Below are positions 54,661 through 63,444 of a DNA stretch of 64,000 bases, piece after piece. A program made the position numbers and the translations under genes. Each line of letters starts with the position of its first letter. The first letter of the stretch is position 1. Source of the stretch: Chitinophagales bacterium (GTDB lineage: Bacteria; Bacteroidota; Bacteroidia; Chitinophagales; CAIODY01); NCBI GenBank assembly GCA_947449695.1, contig CANFST010000002.1, positions 1 through 64,000 on the forward strand, in the 5' to 3' direction. The notes under the pieces are model-generated. The model was not told the DNA's origin. It ran no database searches and was given only the letters and a program-made list of their open reading frames with translations.

Positions 54661-56541
54661 ATGTGTGGCATTGCAGGTTATTTTTCATTTTATAAATCAT
54701 ACGAAAAACAATTGTTGGAAGCAAGTACCAACACCATGGCACATCGAGGACCAGATGCTGCTGGATTTTATTTTAATGAAAATCAAACTTGCGGATTGGG
54801 GCATCGAAGATTAAGTATAATTGATTTAAGCACAGCCGCTAATCAACCCATGATAAGCCATAACAGGCAGTTTCAAATGGTTTTTAATGGCGAAATATTT
54901 AATTACCAAGAAATTGCAACTGAACTTCAAAATGAATTTTTACAAAAAAACCAGCACCAATTACAGTTTAAAACACATTCCGATTCGGAAGTAATTTTAG
55001 AAGCATTTTCATTTTGGGGAAATGAATTTGTTGAACGATTAAATGGGATGTTCACTATTGTAATTTATGATACAAAAGAACATCAGCTTTTTATTTTTAG
55101 AGATCGGTTGGGGGTAAAACCTTTATACTATTATTTTGAAAATGATTTGTTTGTTTTTGGCTCAGAATTAAAAGCTGTTGCCAATTTTCCTTCCATAAAA
55201 AACAGTTTACAAATTAACGCTGAAGCCATCAATCAATATCTACACATAGGCTATGTAGCAGAACCTTTAAGTATCTACAATCAAATTCGTAAATTTCCAG
55301 CAGGTGCTTTTGGGCTTTTAAAAAATGAAAAACTAAATATTCAATTTTATTGGAAGGCTGAGGAGAAAATTACAACCGAAATAATTTCTGATTTTACTGA
55401 AGCAAAAAATCAGCTCCAAAAATTGTTGTTGCAATCTGTAAAACATCGCATGATTAGCGATGTTCCGTTTGGTACATTTTTAAGTGGTGGCATTGATTCA
55501 AGTTTGATAACAGCCATGGCGCAAGAAAATTCTGATACAGCAATCAATACATTTTCAATCGGTTTTAAAGAGGCATCACACAACGAAAGTATTTATGCAA
55601 AGCAGGTTTCAAATCATTTAAAAACTAATCATCATGAATTTATGGTGAGCGAAAAAGATGTTTTTGATTTGATTCCCAAAATTGCCTTTGCTTATGACGA
55701 GCCTTATGCTGATTCATCAGCATTGCCAACCATGCTGGTTTCAAAGTTGGCAAAACAGTACGTCACCATGACTTTGAGTGGTGATGGTGGTGATGAATTA
55801 ATGCATGGATATGGCATGTATAATTGGGCGAATAGATTAAGTAACCCTGCGGTGAAATTATTGAGAAAGCCGACTTCACAACTTCTCCAATTAATGTCTT
55901 CAAGGTTTAAGCGCATTGCTGATGTAATGAATTATGAAAATGAAAGTTTAATTCATGGTCATATTTTTTCTCAAGAACAATATCTGTTTTCAAAAAACGA
56001 ATTGAAAAATCTTGTTAAAAAAGAATGGCAATCTGATTTCCATTTTAAATATCATTTCGATACAAAAAGAAAATTAAGTGCTGCCGAAGAACAAGCCTTA
56101 TTTGATATTAAATATTATTTGAAAGATGATTTGTTGGTTAAAGTGGATAGAGCAAGCATGCAATTTTCATTAGAAACCCGAACACCTTTTTTAGATTTTA
56201 ATGTGGTGCAATATTGCTTGAATATTGATGAAAAGCTAAAATCAAACAATGGGGTTCAGAAATATTTGTTGAAAGAAATTTTATACGATTATGTGCCAAA
56301 AGAATTCTATAATCGTCCGAAATGGGGATTCAGTGTGCCTTTGAGCAAATGGTTAAAAAATGATTTACGATATTTGATAGATGAATTTTTGAGTGAAGAA
56401 AAAGTAAATCAAGCAGGATTCGTGGAATATCGAATGGTTGCAGAGTTAAAAAATAAATATTTGAATGAGCCGAAATTTGCTCATTATTATAACCGAATTT
56501 GGGCTTTAATTCAGTTACATAATTGGTATTATAACCGATAA
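54661..56541 (+). CDS. asnB: Asparagine synthase, glutamine-hydrolysing, second copy
   Basis: The 626-residue protein has the same plan as its neighbour: MCGIAGYFSF with Cys2, HRGPDAAGFYF, FRDRLGVKPLYYY and the PP-loop LSGGIDSSLITAM, with DVPFGTFLSG before it. The two copies are clearly distinct, so they probably act on different acceptors rather than being a recent duplication. It starts three bases after the first and four bases before the WbqC gene. Role in a glycan cluster is inferred from context. Confidence 0.85.
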   Translation: MCGIAGYFSFYKSYEKQLLEASTNTMAHRGPDAAGFYFNENQTCGLGHRRLSIIDLSTAANQPMISHNRQFQMVFNGEIFNYQEIATELQNEFLQKNQHQLQFKTHSDSEVILEAFSFWGNEFVERLNGMFTIVIYDTKEHQLFIFRDRLGVKPLYYYFENDLFVFGSELKAVANFPSIKNSLQINAEAINQYLHIGYVAEPLSIYNQIRKFPAGAFGLLKNEKLNIQFYWKAEEKITTEIISDFTEAKNQLQKLLLQSVKHRMISDVPFGTFLSGGIDSSLITAMAQENSDTAINTFSIGFKEASHNESIYAKQVSNHLKTNHHEFMVSEKDVFDLIPKIAFAYDEPYADSSALPTMLVSKLAKQYVTMTLSGDGGDELMHGYGMYNWANRLSNPAVKLLRKPTSQLLQLMSSRFKRIADVMNYENESLIHGHIFSQEQYLFSKNELKNLVKKEWQSDFHFKYHFDTKRKLSAAEEQALFDIKYYLKDDLLVKVDRASMQFSLETRTPFLDFNVVQYCLNIDEKLKSNNGVQKYLLKEILYDYVPKEFYNRPKWGFSVPLSKWLKNDLRYLIDEFLSEEKVNQAGFVEYRMVAELKNKYLNEPKFAHYYNRIWALIQLHNWYYNR

Positions 56542-56545
56542 AAGT

Positions 56546-57250
56546 ATGGCGAATAAAATCTTTGTTTCGCAATCTAATTATATTCCCTGGAAAGGCTTTT
56601 TCGATGCTATTAATACCGTTGATCACTATGTGGTATATGATGACATGCAATTTACTCGAAGAGATTGGCGTAATCGAAATTTAATTAAAACTCCAAAAGG
56701 TTTATGTTGGCTGACTATTCCAGTTGAAACTAAAGGAAAATATTTTCAAAAAATTAATGAAGTAAAAATTGCAGATGTGAATTGGAACAAAAAGCATTGG
56801 CAAATTTTACAACAAAATTATTCAAAAGCAAAATGCTTTGATGAAGTAAAATTGTTTATTGAAGAATTGTATTTAAGTTCTTCTTCGGAATATTTATCAG
56901 AAATCAATTTGCATTTTTTAAAAAATATAAATATTTTTTTAGGTATTACTACTCCACTTATATCTGATTTTAAAAATAATTTATCTTTAGAAAAAAACGA
57001 ACGCCTTATTTCGCTCTGCCAACAATTTAATTCTAATGATTATTTCACAGGAAGTTCTGCCAAAGCTTATTTAGAAGAACCAAAATTTAAAAATGCCAAT
57101 ATCAATGTACAATATTTCGACTATGAAGATTATCCTCAATACGAACAACTACATGGCAAATTCAATCATCATGTTTCCATATTAGATTTGCTGTTTTGTG
57201 AAGGACACCATGCGAAAAAATTCATGAAATCATTCCCCGAAAATGCTTGA
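56546..57250 (+). CDS. WbqC-family protein
   Basis: The 234-residue protein opens with the family pattern IFVSQSNYIPWKGFFDAIN, then VVYDDMQFTRRDWRNRN and LTIPVETKGKYFQKINEVKI. WbqC proteins occur in O-antigen and other glycan clusters, and their reaction is not settled. It overlaps the GT2 start by eight bases, so these genes are translated as one unit. Confidence 0.88.
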   Translation: MANKIFVSQSNYIPWKGFFDAINTVDHYVVYDDMQFTRRDWRNRNLIKTPKGLCWLTIPVETKGKYFQKINEVKIADVNWNKKHWQILQQNYSKAKCFDEVKLFIEELYLSSSSEYLSEINLHFLKNINIFLGITTPLISDFKNNLSLEKNERLISLCQQFNSNDYFTGSSAKAYLEEPKFKNANINVQYFDYEDYPQYEQLHGKFNHHVSILDLLFCEGHHAKKFMKSFPENA

Positions 57251-57968
57251 TTATTCAATTGTAATACCGACTTATCGAGGCGCTCAAACAATTGATTTTT
57301 TGTTTCAGCAGATTAAAGTCGAAATGAAAAAGATGAATTTTACATTCGAAGTGATATTTGTTTTTGATAACGGTGATATGAATTGTTGGCAAAAAATTAA
57401 TCAGTTAAAATCCCAATACCCTGATTTAATTCGTGGTGTTTTCCTTGAAAAAAATTATGGCCAACACTGTGCTAATATTAAAGGATTTGAAATGGCTAAT
57501 GCAAAGTTTATTATTACAATGGATGAAGATCTGCAACATTCGCCAGCTGATTTTATTAAATTAATTAATAAACAAAAGGAAACCAAGTGCGATGTGGTTT
57601 ATGGTGCTTTGCAAAATATTCAACGGAATATTTTCAGGAATCTAAGTTCAAAATCGTTCAACTTTTTTTTGGGATTTTTAATAAGCAATTTTAATTCAAA
57701 CTACTCTGCATTTCGGTTGATAAAAAAAGAAATAGCAGATGAGATTTATAGAGAAAATCATTCAAAAATATTTATAGATGCCTCGATAGCAAAAAAGACT
57801 AATCTGATTGAAATAGTTGCTATTGCTCAATTACCTGATGCAACCAATAAGACATCGTATTCTTTTTCTAAATTACTGAGGCATGGTTTTAATATCATTT
57901 TCTGGAATACAAAATTTTCCTTCTTGGCTAAGAAGCCCGAAGCAATTGTTGTTAAGAAATTAATCTGA
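57243..57968 (+). CDS. Glycosyltransferase family 2, DPM1-like
   Basis: The 241-residue protein has YSIVIPTYRGAQTIDFL, FEKNYGQH-type contacts in FLEKNYGQHCANIKGFEM, and the acidic motif MDEDLQHSPADF that replaces the usual DDDLQ. No C-terminal membrane segment is seen. It likely moves a sugar to a lipid carrier or protein. It is the fourth gene of the asnB-asnB-wbqC cluster. Confidence 0.85.
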   Translation: MLDYSIVIPTYRGAQTIDFLFQQIKVEMKKMNFTFEVIFVFDNGDMNCWQKINQLKSQYPDLIRGVFLEKNYGQHCANIKGFEMANAKFIITMDEDLQHSPADFIKLINKQKETKCDVVYGALQNIQRNIFRNLSSKSFNFFLGFLISNFNSNYSAFRLIKKEIADEIYRENHSKIFIDASIAKKTNLIEIVAIAQLPDATNKTSYSFSKLLRHGFNIIFWNTKFSFLAKKPEAIVVKKLI

Positions 57969-57975
57969 TTTCATA

Positions 57976-58656
57976 ATGGGAAAAAAAGTACTTTTTTTAG
58001 TATCGGGGAATGGCGGAACGTTGAAATTTCTTTATAAAGCAATTCAAGAAATGAATTTAAGCTTTTCAATTGTAGGCGTTCTTGCTGACAGAGATTGTGG
58101 TGCATTAAACTTTGCAAAAGAAAAAAAAATTCCTTATCAAAAAATAATTTACAATTCTTATAAAACAGATGAATTAGTTCCGGCAATCAAACGTTTTCAA
58201 CCCGATATCATTATAACAACATTTCATAAAATTGTTGATTCTGTTACGTTACAAAAGTTTTCAAATATAAATTTTATAAATGTTCACTACTCATTGCTGC
58301 CAGATTTTGCAGGCATGATTGGTTTTGAGACCTTAACAAAGGCCAAAGAGTTACATAAAAAAAAAGTAGGGGTCACTGTTCATTTTGTGGACGAAAAAGT
58401 AGATGCAGGAAAAATTATTTCGCAGGCAGAAATTAAAATTGATAGTTGGCAAAATGTAGATGAAGAGAAGCTAAGGAATATCATTTTCAAATCAAGTTGT
58501 ATTCTTCTGTTAGATGCTATTTTTAGTTTAGGCATCGAACATAATCAATTAAAAAAAAATGAAAACTATTTTGATGATGAATTTAAAATAAACTTTAAAC
58601 CCTTATCCAATAAGGCTTTTTTAGACTATAAAAAAATAAAATCAATCTTCAATTAA
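57976..58656 (+). CDS. Formyltransferase-family protein
   Basis: The 226-residue enzyme is a PurN/Fmt-type formyltransferase: KVLFLVSGNGGTLKFL at the N-terminus, then the catalytic Asn-x-His in FINVHYSLLPDF, and the Asp in FVDEKVDAGKII. It should transfer a formyl group from N10-formyl-tetrahydrofolate. In a glycan cluster the target is likely an amino sugar, but GAR or Met-tRNA cannot be ruled out. It overlaps the YCF48 gene at the 3' ends by 15 bases. Confidence 0.82.
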   Translation: MGKKVLFLVSGNGGTLKFLYKAIQEMNLSFSIVGVLADRDCGALNFAKEKKIPYQKIIYNSYKTDELVPAIKRFQPDIIITTFHKIVDSVTLQKFSNINFINVHYSLLPDFAGMIGFETLTKAKELHKKKVGVTVHFVDEKVDAGKIISQAEIKIDSWQNVDEEKLRNIIFKSSCILLLDAIFSLGIEHNQLKKNENYFDDEFKINFKPLSNKAFLDYKKIKSIFN

Positions 58657-59616
58657 CTGAAATAAAGATGCGGCATCCCCCAGCAACCAAATTAATTGAG
58701 GTGACTGAATGTAAATTTTTCTAACAGTTTGGGCGCTGAAGTAAGAAGATTTTTTCCAGTGATTTCCACCATCGGTTGTCTTCAAAAGCAGTCCATTGGT
58801 TCCAGCAATGTAACCCATAGCTTCAGATGAAAATGCAATATCCGTAAATTGCCATGAAGCGTTAAAGGGACTATTACCATTGCGCTTTGAATTCCAATTT
58901 GCACCACCATCTGTGGTTTCTAATAACGTACCATTATAGCCTATTACAAAACCATGTTGCTCATTAAAAAAATGAAGTGCAGTAAAATTATCTCCTTCTG
59001 CCGTTGTTAAATCCCATGTATTGCCTCCATCAGTTGTTTTCAAAACACCGCCAAAACCAACTATATAACCAGTTTTAGTATTTAACATTTGAATATTATT
59101 AATGATTCGAGAAATTTTTGCAACATCTGTACTCCAACTAGTGCCATTAAACTTTTGGACTACACCATCAGAGTTACTGCTACCACCAACTGCAAAACCC
59201 AGATTATTATCAACAAAATATAATTTCAAAAAATCACACCCTGGACCCCAAACCTGCATGGAATCCCACTTTTTTCCATTATTCACTGAAGTTAGCACTC
59301 TGCCAATAATACCTGTTGTATAAACTTTATGATTGGGTGTTGATTTAATGCTATATAAAATCCATGGACTGACATTATCTTTTAAATGCCAAGTCAAACC
59401 ACCATCAAAAGTTGATAGAATCATACCATCTTCATACCGATTGCCACCAACAATAAATCCAGTATCAGCACTAACAAAAAGCATGTCCTCTAAATTTCGA
59501 GTAGTTAAAGTATCTACCAAAATTTCATGAATATTTAATTGAACTGTTTTACGGCAACTACTAAAAAAAACAATTCCAATTAAACTTGACAATAAAAAAA
59601 GTTTTACAAATTTCAT
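58642..59616 (-). CDS. YCF48-type beta-propeller lipoprotein
   Basis: The 324-residue protein has a lipobox (FFSSC) and BNR/YCF48-like repeats, each with TTDGGxxW (KTTDGGNTWDL, ETTDGGANWN, KTTDGGNHWKK). Six to seven blades of a propeller are likely. YCF48 proteins help photosystem assembly in cyanobacteria, which does not apply here. Its start overlaps the aminotransferase stop by four bases, so they are coupled. Confidence 0.82.
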   Translation of the reverse strand: MKFVKLFLLSSLIGIVFFSSCRKTVQLNIHEILVDTLTTRNLEDMLFVSADTGFIVGGNRYEDGMILSTFDGGLTWHLKDNVSPWILYSIKSTPNHKVYTTGIIGRVLTSVNNGKKWDSMQVWGPGCDFLKLYFVDNNLGFAVGGSSNSDGVVQKFNGTSWSTDVAKISRIINNIQMLNTKTGYIVGFGGVLKTTDGGNTWDLTTAEGDNFTALHFFNEQHGFVIGYNGTLLETTDGGANWNSKRNGNSPFNASWQFTDIAFSSEAMGYIAGTNGLLLKTTDGGNHWKKSSYFSAQTVRKIYIQSPQLIWLLGDAASLFQLIED

Positions 59617-60800
59617 TTTTCTATTTCATCTAATGATTGCAAAATTACATCAATCGCTTGATTCAATTCAGATTCGCTAATAATTAATGGTGGTGCAATT
59701 CGCAAACAATTATCGGCAAATAAAAACCAATCGGTTAGCACCCCTTTTTCTTTACACTTATCCATCGCAGTTTTCATGGTTTTGAAATCTTCCATTTCAA
59801 TGGCTGCCAATAAACCAAAACTTCTTACTTCTTTAATCAGTGGATGCTTTAAGCGTTTCCGAATTATATCTTCACGATGGCAAACATTCATCAAATCATT
59901 GTTTTCTAATAAAAATTTCAAGCCAGCAAATGCCGCAGCACAACAAACAGGATTACCGCCAAATGTGGTAATATGCCCCAAAACCGGTTCGTAGCTTAAC
60001 GTTTTCATAATTTTTTTATTGGCAACAAAAGCTGCTAACGGTAATCCTGCACCGAAAGCCTTGCCTACTAAAAGCACATCGGGCAAAATTTCAAAATGTT
60101 CAAAACAAAACAATTTTCCTGTTCGCCCCATGCCAGTTTGTATTTCATCTAAAATCAAAAGAGTTCCAGTTTCATCACATCTTTTTCTTAAAGCTAATGC
60201 ATAATTTTTATCCATCAACCGCACACCATTTTCAGCTTTAACTAATTCAAAAAAAACAGCTGCAGTCTTTTCAGTTATCAATTCTAAATCCGACAAACAA
60301 TTAAATCGAATAAATTTCACATCTGGCAATAAAGGCTGAAAAGCATCAGTAAAATATTTATTGTTCATTAAACTTAAAGAACCCTGTGTTGAGCCATGAT
60401 AACTGTTTTCAAATGCAATAAAATCTTTTCTGCTTGTAAACCTTTTTGATAATTTCATTGCACCTTCAGTTGCTTCGGCACCTGAATTGGTAAAATAAAC
60501 ACAATCTAATTTTTCAGGCAACACCGATGTAAGCAAACTTGCCAATGCTACTTGAGGCTGCTGAATATGCTCACCGTAAACCATTGTATGCATATATTGT
60601 TGTGCTTGCATTTGAATGGCTTGTACCACTTCAGGATGACAGTGCCCTAAGGAACTAACACCAATTCCTGAAATTAAATCCATATAAACTTTGCCTGAAC
60701 TATCAGTAATGTAAATACCTGCAGCATTTTTCACTTCGAGTGCTAAAGGCATATCACTGGTTTGGGCTACATGTTGAAGAAATAAATTTCGGATAGTCAT
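59613..60800 (-). CDS. Class III PLP aminotransferase
   Basis: The 395-residue enzyme shows the class III motifs: YMDLISGIGVSSLGHCHPEV, FTNSGAEATEGAMKL, ILDEIQTGMGRTGKL (Asp for PLP), and VGKAFGAGLPLAAFV with the Schiff-base lysine. The length suits acetylornithine or related omega-aminotransferases. The substrate cannot be read. Pairing with a YCF48 lipoprotein is seen, but no wider biosynthetic operon is. Confidence 0.85.
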   Translation of the reverse strand: MTIRNLFLQHVAQTSDMPLALEVKNAAGIYITDSSGKVYMDLISGIGVSSLGHCHPEVVQAIQMQAQQYMHTMVYGEHIQQPQVALASLLTSVLPEKLDCVYFTNSGAEATEGAMKLSKRFTSRKDFIAFENSYHGSTQGSLSLMNNKYFTDAFQPLLPDVKFIRFNCLSDLELITEKTAAVFFELVKAENGVRLMDKNYALALRKRCDETGTLLILDEIQTGMGRTGKLFCFEHFEILPDVLLVGKAFGAGLPLAAFVANKKIMKTLSYEPVLGHITTFGGNPVCCAAAFAGLKFLLENNDLMNVCHREDIIRKRLKHPLIKEVRSFGLLAAIEMEDFKTMKTAMDKCKEKGVLTDWFLFADNCLRIAPPLIISESELNQAIDVILQSLDEIEK

Positions 60801-60878
60801 TTTGAAAATTGTAATGCAAATTTTTGCTCTGCAATTTACACCATCGAATTGTTTTTATTATTTTGCAAAAGAAAATTC

Positions 60879-61700
60879 ATGAAACAATTTTTAATCATAG
60901 CGTTTTTATGGTGTGTATTGTGTTTTGCTTGCACACATAGCAAAAATGGTGAAAAACCTATTGCTCGTGTGTTTGACAAATACTTATACCCTGCCGATTT
61001 GGAAGGATTAATTCCTATTGGCACATCTAAAAGTGATAGTATCTTAATTGTGAAAAATTTTATTAACGACTGGATGCAAAGACAAGTATTAGTTGCAAGT
61101 GCTGATGAAAATGTTGATGTAGATAAAAAAGAATTAGAAAAAAAAATAAATGATTACAAAGAAAGTATTTTGATTTTTGAATATGAAAATGAATTAGTCC
61201 GTCAAAAATTAGATACAGTTGTTTCTGAAAAACAAATTGATGACTTTTATAATCAACATAAAGATGATTATCTTTTACACAACGACATTATCAGAGCAAA
61301 TTTTGTAAAAATCCCGAATAGCAACATTGACTTAATGAATATTAAACGAATGATGAATGACCCATCTATCAGTACATTTCAATTAAATAATGCTTGTAAA
61401 AGAATGGAACAATTTTCATTTGATGATAACAAATGGACTTCAGCAGAAATCTTTCCAACTATTTTACAGAATTCATTCCCTAAAACAAAAGGCTATATAG
61501 AGCAACATGACTCTTTATTTACCTATTTAATTCAACTAAAGGAATTTTTGGCAAAAGAAAATACCGCACCTAAAAATTATGTAAAAGACCAAATTGTGAA
61601 AACAATTTTGAACCAAAGAAAAGTGATGATGATAAAAAAAACGAGATCCGATTTGATTAACGAAACCATTCAAAAAGGAGAATTCGAGATATTAAATTAA
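60879..61700 (+). CDS. Lipoprotein, possibly PpiC/SurA-type chaperone
   Basis: From ATG 60879 the 273-residue lipoprotein has the lipobox LCFAC. The body begins with VFDKYLYPADLEGL, then helices (LIVKNFINDWMQRQVLV, DVDKKELEKKINDYK, EYENELVRQKLD), like the SurA N-domain of parvulin-type proteins, and QIDDFYNQHKDDYLL. No clear parvulin active site is seen. A frame runs to TTG 60849 but starts before the signal peptide. A chaperone role in the envelope is inferred. Confidence 0.65.
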   Translation: MKQFLIIAFLWCVLCFACTHSKNGEKPIARVFDKYLYPADLEGLIPIGTSKSDSILIVKNFINDWMQRQVLVASADENVDVDKKELEKKINDYKESILIFEYENELVRQKLDTVVSEKQIDDFYNQHKDDYLLHNDIIRANFVKIPNSNIDLMNIKRMMNDPSISTFQLNNACKRMEQFSFDDNKWTSAEIFPTILQNSFPKTKGYIEQHDSLFTYLIQLKEFLAKENTAPKNYVKDQIVKTILNQRKVMMIKKTRSDLINETIQKGEFEILN

Positions 61701-61720
61701 CAGCTGTTTCATTTCGCAAA

Positions 61721-61747
61721 AGGTGCATTTTTACTACATTTGCACCT
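61721..61747 (+). promoter_or_regulatory. Promoter with flanking 7-bp inverted repeat upstream of the flavoprotein
   Basis: AGGTGCA (61721-61727) and TGCACCT (61741-61747) flank and partly cover the perfect -7 box TACATTTG (61735-61742). A protein bound here would block RNA polymerase. The gene starts at 61763. Confidence 0.45.
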
Positions 61748-61762
61748 CTTAAAAATTAATTA

Positions 61763-63172
61763 ATGAAGGTAATTGTAATTGGCGCTGGACCTGCTGGATT
61801 AACTGCTGCACATCAACTGGCTGAAACTGGCAATGAAGTAAAACTATTTGAAGCTGGTAAAGAAGTGGGTGGTTTGGCTCGTAGTTTTGAATTATGGGGA
61901 CAACGCGTTGATTGCGGTCCGCATCGATTTTTTAGTAGCGACAAAATCGTGAATGATTATTTCAAAAAAATTGTTGGCGAAGATTATACCTTGGTCAATC
62001 GTTTAACTCGGATTTTTTATCGCAATAAATTTTTCTATTACCCATTGCAAGCTATGAATGCTTTGGGTAATCTGCCTTTTACTACTGTATTTGAAATTTT
62101 ATTTAGCTATGCCAAACAACGCATTTCGCCTATTAAAAATCCACAAACATTTGAAGAATGGGTAACTAACAGATTTGGCAAAAAATTATTCTCCATATTC
62201 TTCAAAAATTATTCTGAAAAATTATGGGGTATCCCGTGCAGCAAAATTGATGCTGATTGGGCGGCACAACGCATCAAGAATTTTTCTTTATTAGAAGCTG
62301 TTAAAGGCGCTCTGTTTGGTAATACGGGGAAACACAAAACATTGGTTGACCAATTCGCTTTTCCAAAAACAGGCACAGGAATGCTGTATGAACGAATTGG
62401 GGAACAATTCAAAAAAGCGAATGGTGAATTACACTTGAGTAGTCCTGTAAAAAAAGTTTTGCAGGATGAAAATGGTATAGCCACTGGCGTCGAATTAGCA
62501 AATGGAGAAACTCATTTGGCTGATCAAATAGTTAGTACAATGCCACTAACACTAATGGTGAAAAGTTTAGCTCACTCACCTTCAGATGTAAAGGCAGCTT
62601 GTGATAAATTATATTACCGTAATACTATTTTGGTTTATGTTGAAATTAATTCATTGGATTTATTTCCGGATAATTGGATATACGTTCATAGCCCAGAAGT
62701 ACAACATGGCAGAATAACTAACTTCCGAAATTGGTGTCCAAGTTTGTATGGTGATAAAAAAACAACAATTCTTTGCTTGGAATATTGGTGCTTTGATAAT
62801 GATGATATTTGGAAAAAAGATGAAGTTTCGATGGGTAAATTAGCTGAAGAAGAATTGAGAATTATGAAATTGATAAAACCGACTGATAAGGTTCTAAATT
62901 CTTATTTGTTGCATATTCCAAAGTGTTACCCAGTATATGAGACTGGCTACATGAAAAACTTATCTATTGTTCAAAATTATTTAGATTCTATTAAAGGACT
63001 GATGGTAATAGGGCGATATGGCTCATTCAAATACAACAATCAAGATCATTCCATATTAATGGGGTTATTAGCTGCTCGACAAATCAATACAGGCAAAGAT
63101 CAACACTTGTGGAGTATCAACACTGATAGTGAATATCAAGAACAAGGTGAGGTAGAATATGAAAATGAATAG
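61763..63172 (+). CDS. FAD-dependent amine-oxidase/UDP-galactopyranose mutase-like protein
   Basis: The 469-residue protein has the FAD-binding VIVIGAGPAGLTAAHQL with the acidic LFEAGKEVGGLARS, and DCGPHRFFSS. The amine-oxidase motif reads GRYGSFKYNNQDHSILMG near the C-terminus. This layout fits the UGM-like/protoporphyrinogen-oxidase-like group found in glycan clusters. No signal peptide is seen. Which sugar it acts on is unknown. Confidence 0.78.
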   Translation: MKVIVIGAGPAGLTAAHQLAETGNEVKLFEAGKEVGGLARSFELWGQRVDCGPHRFFSSDKIVNDYFKKIVGEDYTLVNRLTRIFYRNKFFYYPLQAMNALGNLPFTTVFEILFSYAKQRISPIKNPQTFEEWVTNRFGKKLFSIFFKNYSEKLWGIPCSKIDADWAAQRIKNFSLLEAVKGALFGNTGKHKTLVDQFAFPKTGTGMLYERIGEQFKKANGELHLSSPVKKVLQDENGIATGVELANGETHLADQIVSTMPLTLMVKSLAHSPSDVKAACDKLYYRNTILVYVEINSLDLFPDNWIYVHSPEVQHGRITNFRNWCPSLYGDKKTTILCLEYWCFDNDDIWKKDEVSMGKLAEEELRIMKLIKPTDKVLNSYLLHIPKCYPVYETGYMKNLSIVQNYLDSIKGLMVIGRYGSFKYNNQDHSILMGLLAARQINTGKDQHLWSINTDSEYQEQGEVEYENE

Positions 63173-63184
63173 TTTTTATTTTAA

Positions 63185-63322
63185 AACTTTAATTCAAATC
63201 CATTTGCTGAACCAACTCAAATTTACAGCAAAGTTAATAATGGCTTGGGAATAGTTGGAAGCCGCAACTATCAAACATTTATGATACTAAAAAAATTAAA
63301 TGGATTTATCCGAAAGCAATAA
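63185..63322 (+). pseudogene. Remnant of a DUF4249 gene 3' end
   Basis: A frame from AAC 63185 to TAA 63322 reads NPFAEPTQIYSKVNNG, then LGIVGSRN, which matches the C-terminal end of DUF4249 proteins (compare NPFAAPSNVKSNVTGALG in the 6918 gene). It has no start and a stop codon directly upstream. It lies after the flavoprotein and shows that a receptor/DUF4249 pair once stood here. The rest of 63323-63444 shows nothing. Confidence 0.6.
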
Positions 63323-63444
63323 TTCTAAAACCAGTTTCTAACGCACTTTGCCCTATGTTACCTGAACTGGTTTTTAATAATGCTCTAATGAATCCCCAAA
63401 AAAAAACAAGAATTTGAATGATAATAATCTGAATTAAATTTCAG

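Noticed and set aside
54661-56541. Recent duplication of the first asparagine synthase
   Set aside because: The two proteins differ throughout beyond the shared motifs; they are old paralogues or separate acquisitions.
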